Of a stretch of DNA of 59,214 nt, positions 59,214 to 59,214 are shown piece after piece. This DNA is from Nonomuraea harbinensis. GTDB taxonomy: Bacteria; Actinomycetota; Actinomycetes; Streptosporangiales; Streptosporangiaceae. The stretch is from positions 1 to 59,214 of the forward strand of contig NZ_JAHKRN010000053.1 in the NCBI RefSeq assembly GCF_019396385.1, read 5' to 3'. Below the pieces are notes generated by a model, which saw only the letters and a program-made list of their open reading frames with translations, ran no database searches and was not told the origin of the DNA. The stretch's first letter is position 1. Every line of letters begins with the position of its first letter. A program made the position numbers and the translations under genes.

Positions 59214-59214
59214 G

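Overview
The window is GC-rich actinobacterial DNA: about 36.3 kb of an integrated mobile element (roughly 181-36425) followed by about 22.7 kb of ordinary chromosome. GTG starts, ATGA/GTGA overlaps between genes, SigE-family sigma factors and the overall gene content suggest a Streptosporangiales-type actinomycete (Nonomuraea-like). That placement is inference, not shown by a marker gene.

The element is an AICE-type integrative and conjugative element inserted in a tRNA-Arg(ACG) gene. A 46-bp perfect direct repeat at 135-180 and 36426-36471 marks its ends; the right copy lies in the intact tRNA and the left copy is only the 3' part of that tRNA. A tyrosine integrase (34694-35962) sits next to the tRNA end. 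The left end holds the transfer module: DUF2637 membrane protein, small membrane protein, FtsK/TraB-like translocase, then a cluster of GCTAG repeats that may be the transfer locus. The right end holds replication (primase-polymerase and D5-like helicase), control (Xis-like, XRE and CopG-like proteins) and integration.

The cargo has three blocks. (1) 5102-15843: an eight-gene, mostly translationally coupled minus-strand operon with a divergent XRE/TPR regulator and a RibD-like deaminase. It encodes a thymidylate-synthase homologue with Asp at the dUMP/dCMP specificity position (predicted cytosine-nucleotide hydroxymethylase), a NodU/CmcH-type carbamoyltransferase, a glycosyltransferase, a P-loop kinase, a SAM methyltransferase, a phosphotransferase, a histidine phosphatase and a fused phosphotransferase-epimerase. 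It looks like a pathway for a hypermodified cytosine nucleotide, nucleoside or DNA base; I cannot match it to a described system, and it is the best candidate for something new here. (2) 15880-18650: a second tyrosine recombinase, a relic of a sister recombinase, a perfect 17-6-17 inverted repeat and a kinase gene flanked by repeated TCAG-N5-CTGA dyads. (3) 18799-28185: a DUF499 ATPase, DUF1156-type DNA methyltransferase and SNF2-like helicase with a DUF3883 nuclease-like end, preceded by an internally deleted ATPase. This resembles helicase-methylase-ATPase (Hma-like) phage-defence operons.

The right flank carries a two-component system with a 39-bp tandem repeat between its genes, a pair of related small membrane proteins, an Lgt-like enzyme coupled to a radical SAM protein of the MJ0619/tetraether-synthase type, two paralogous sigma/propeller anti-sigma modules around a MaoC hydratase, an ORC-like ATPase, a MauE-like and an RlpA-like protein, another SigE-family sigma factor, MarR/YceI, tRNA-Ser(GCU), several membrane or secreted proteins, a DHFR/RibD-type reductase, and a TetR-controlled DrrAB-like ABC exporter that ends at a palindromic terminator.
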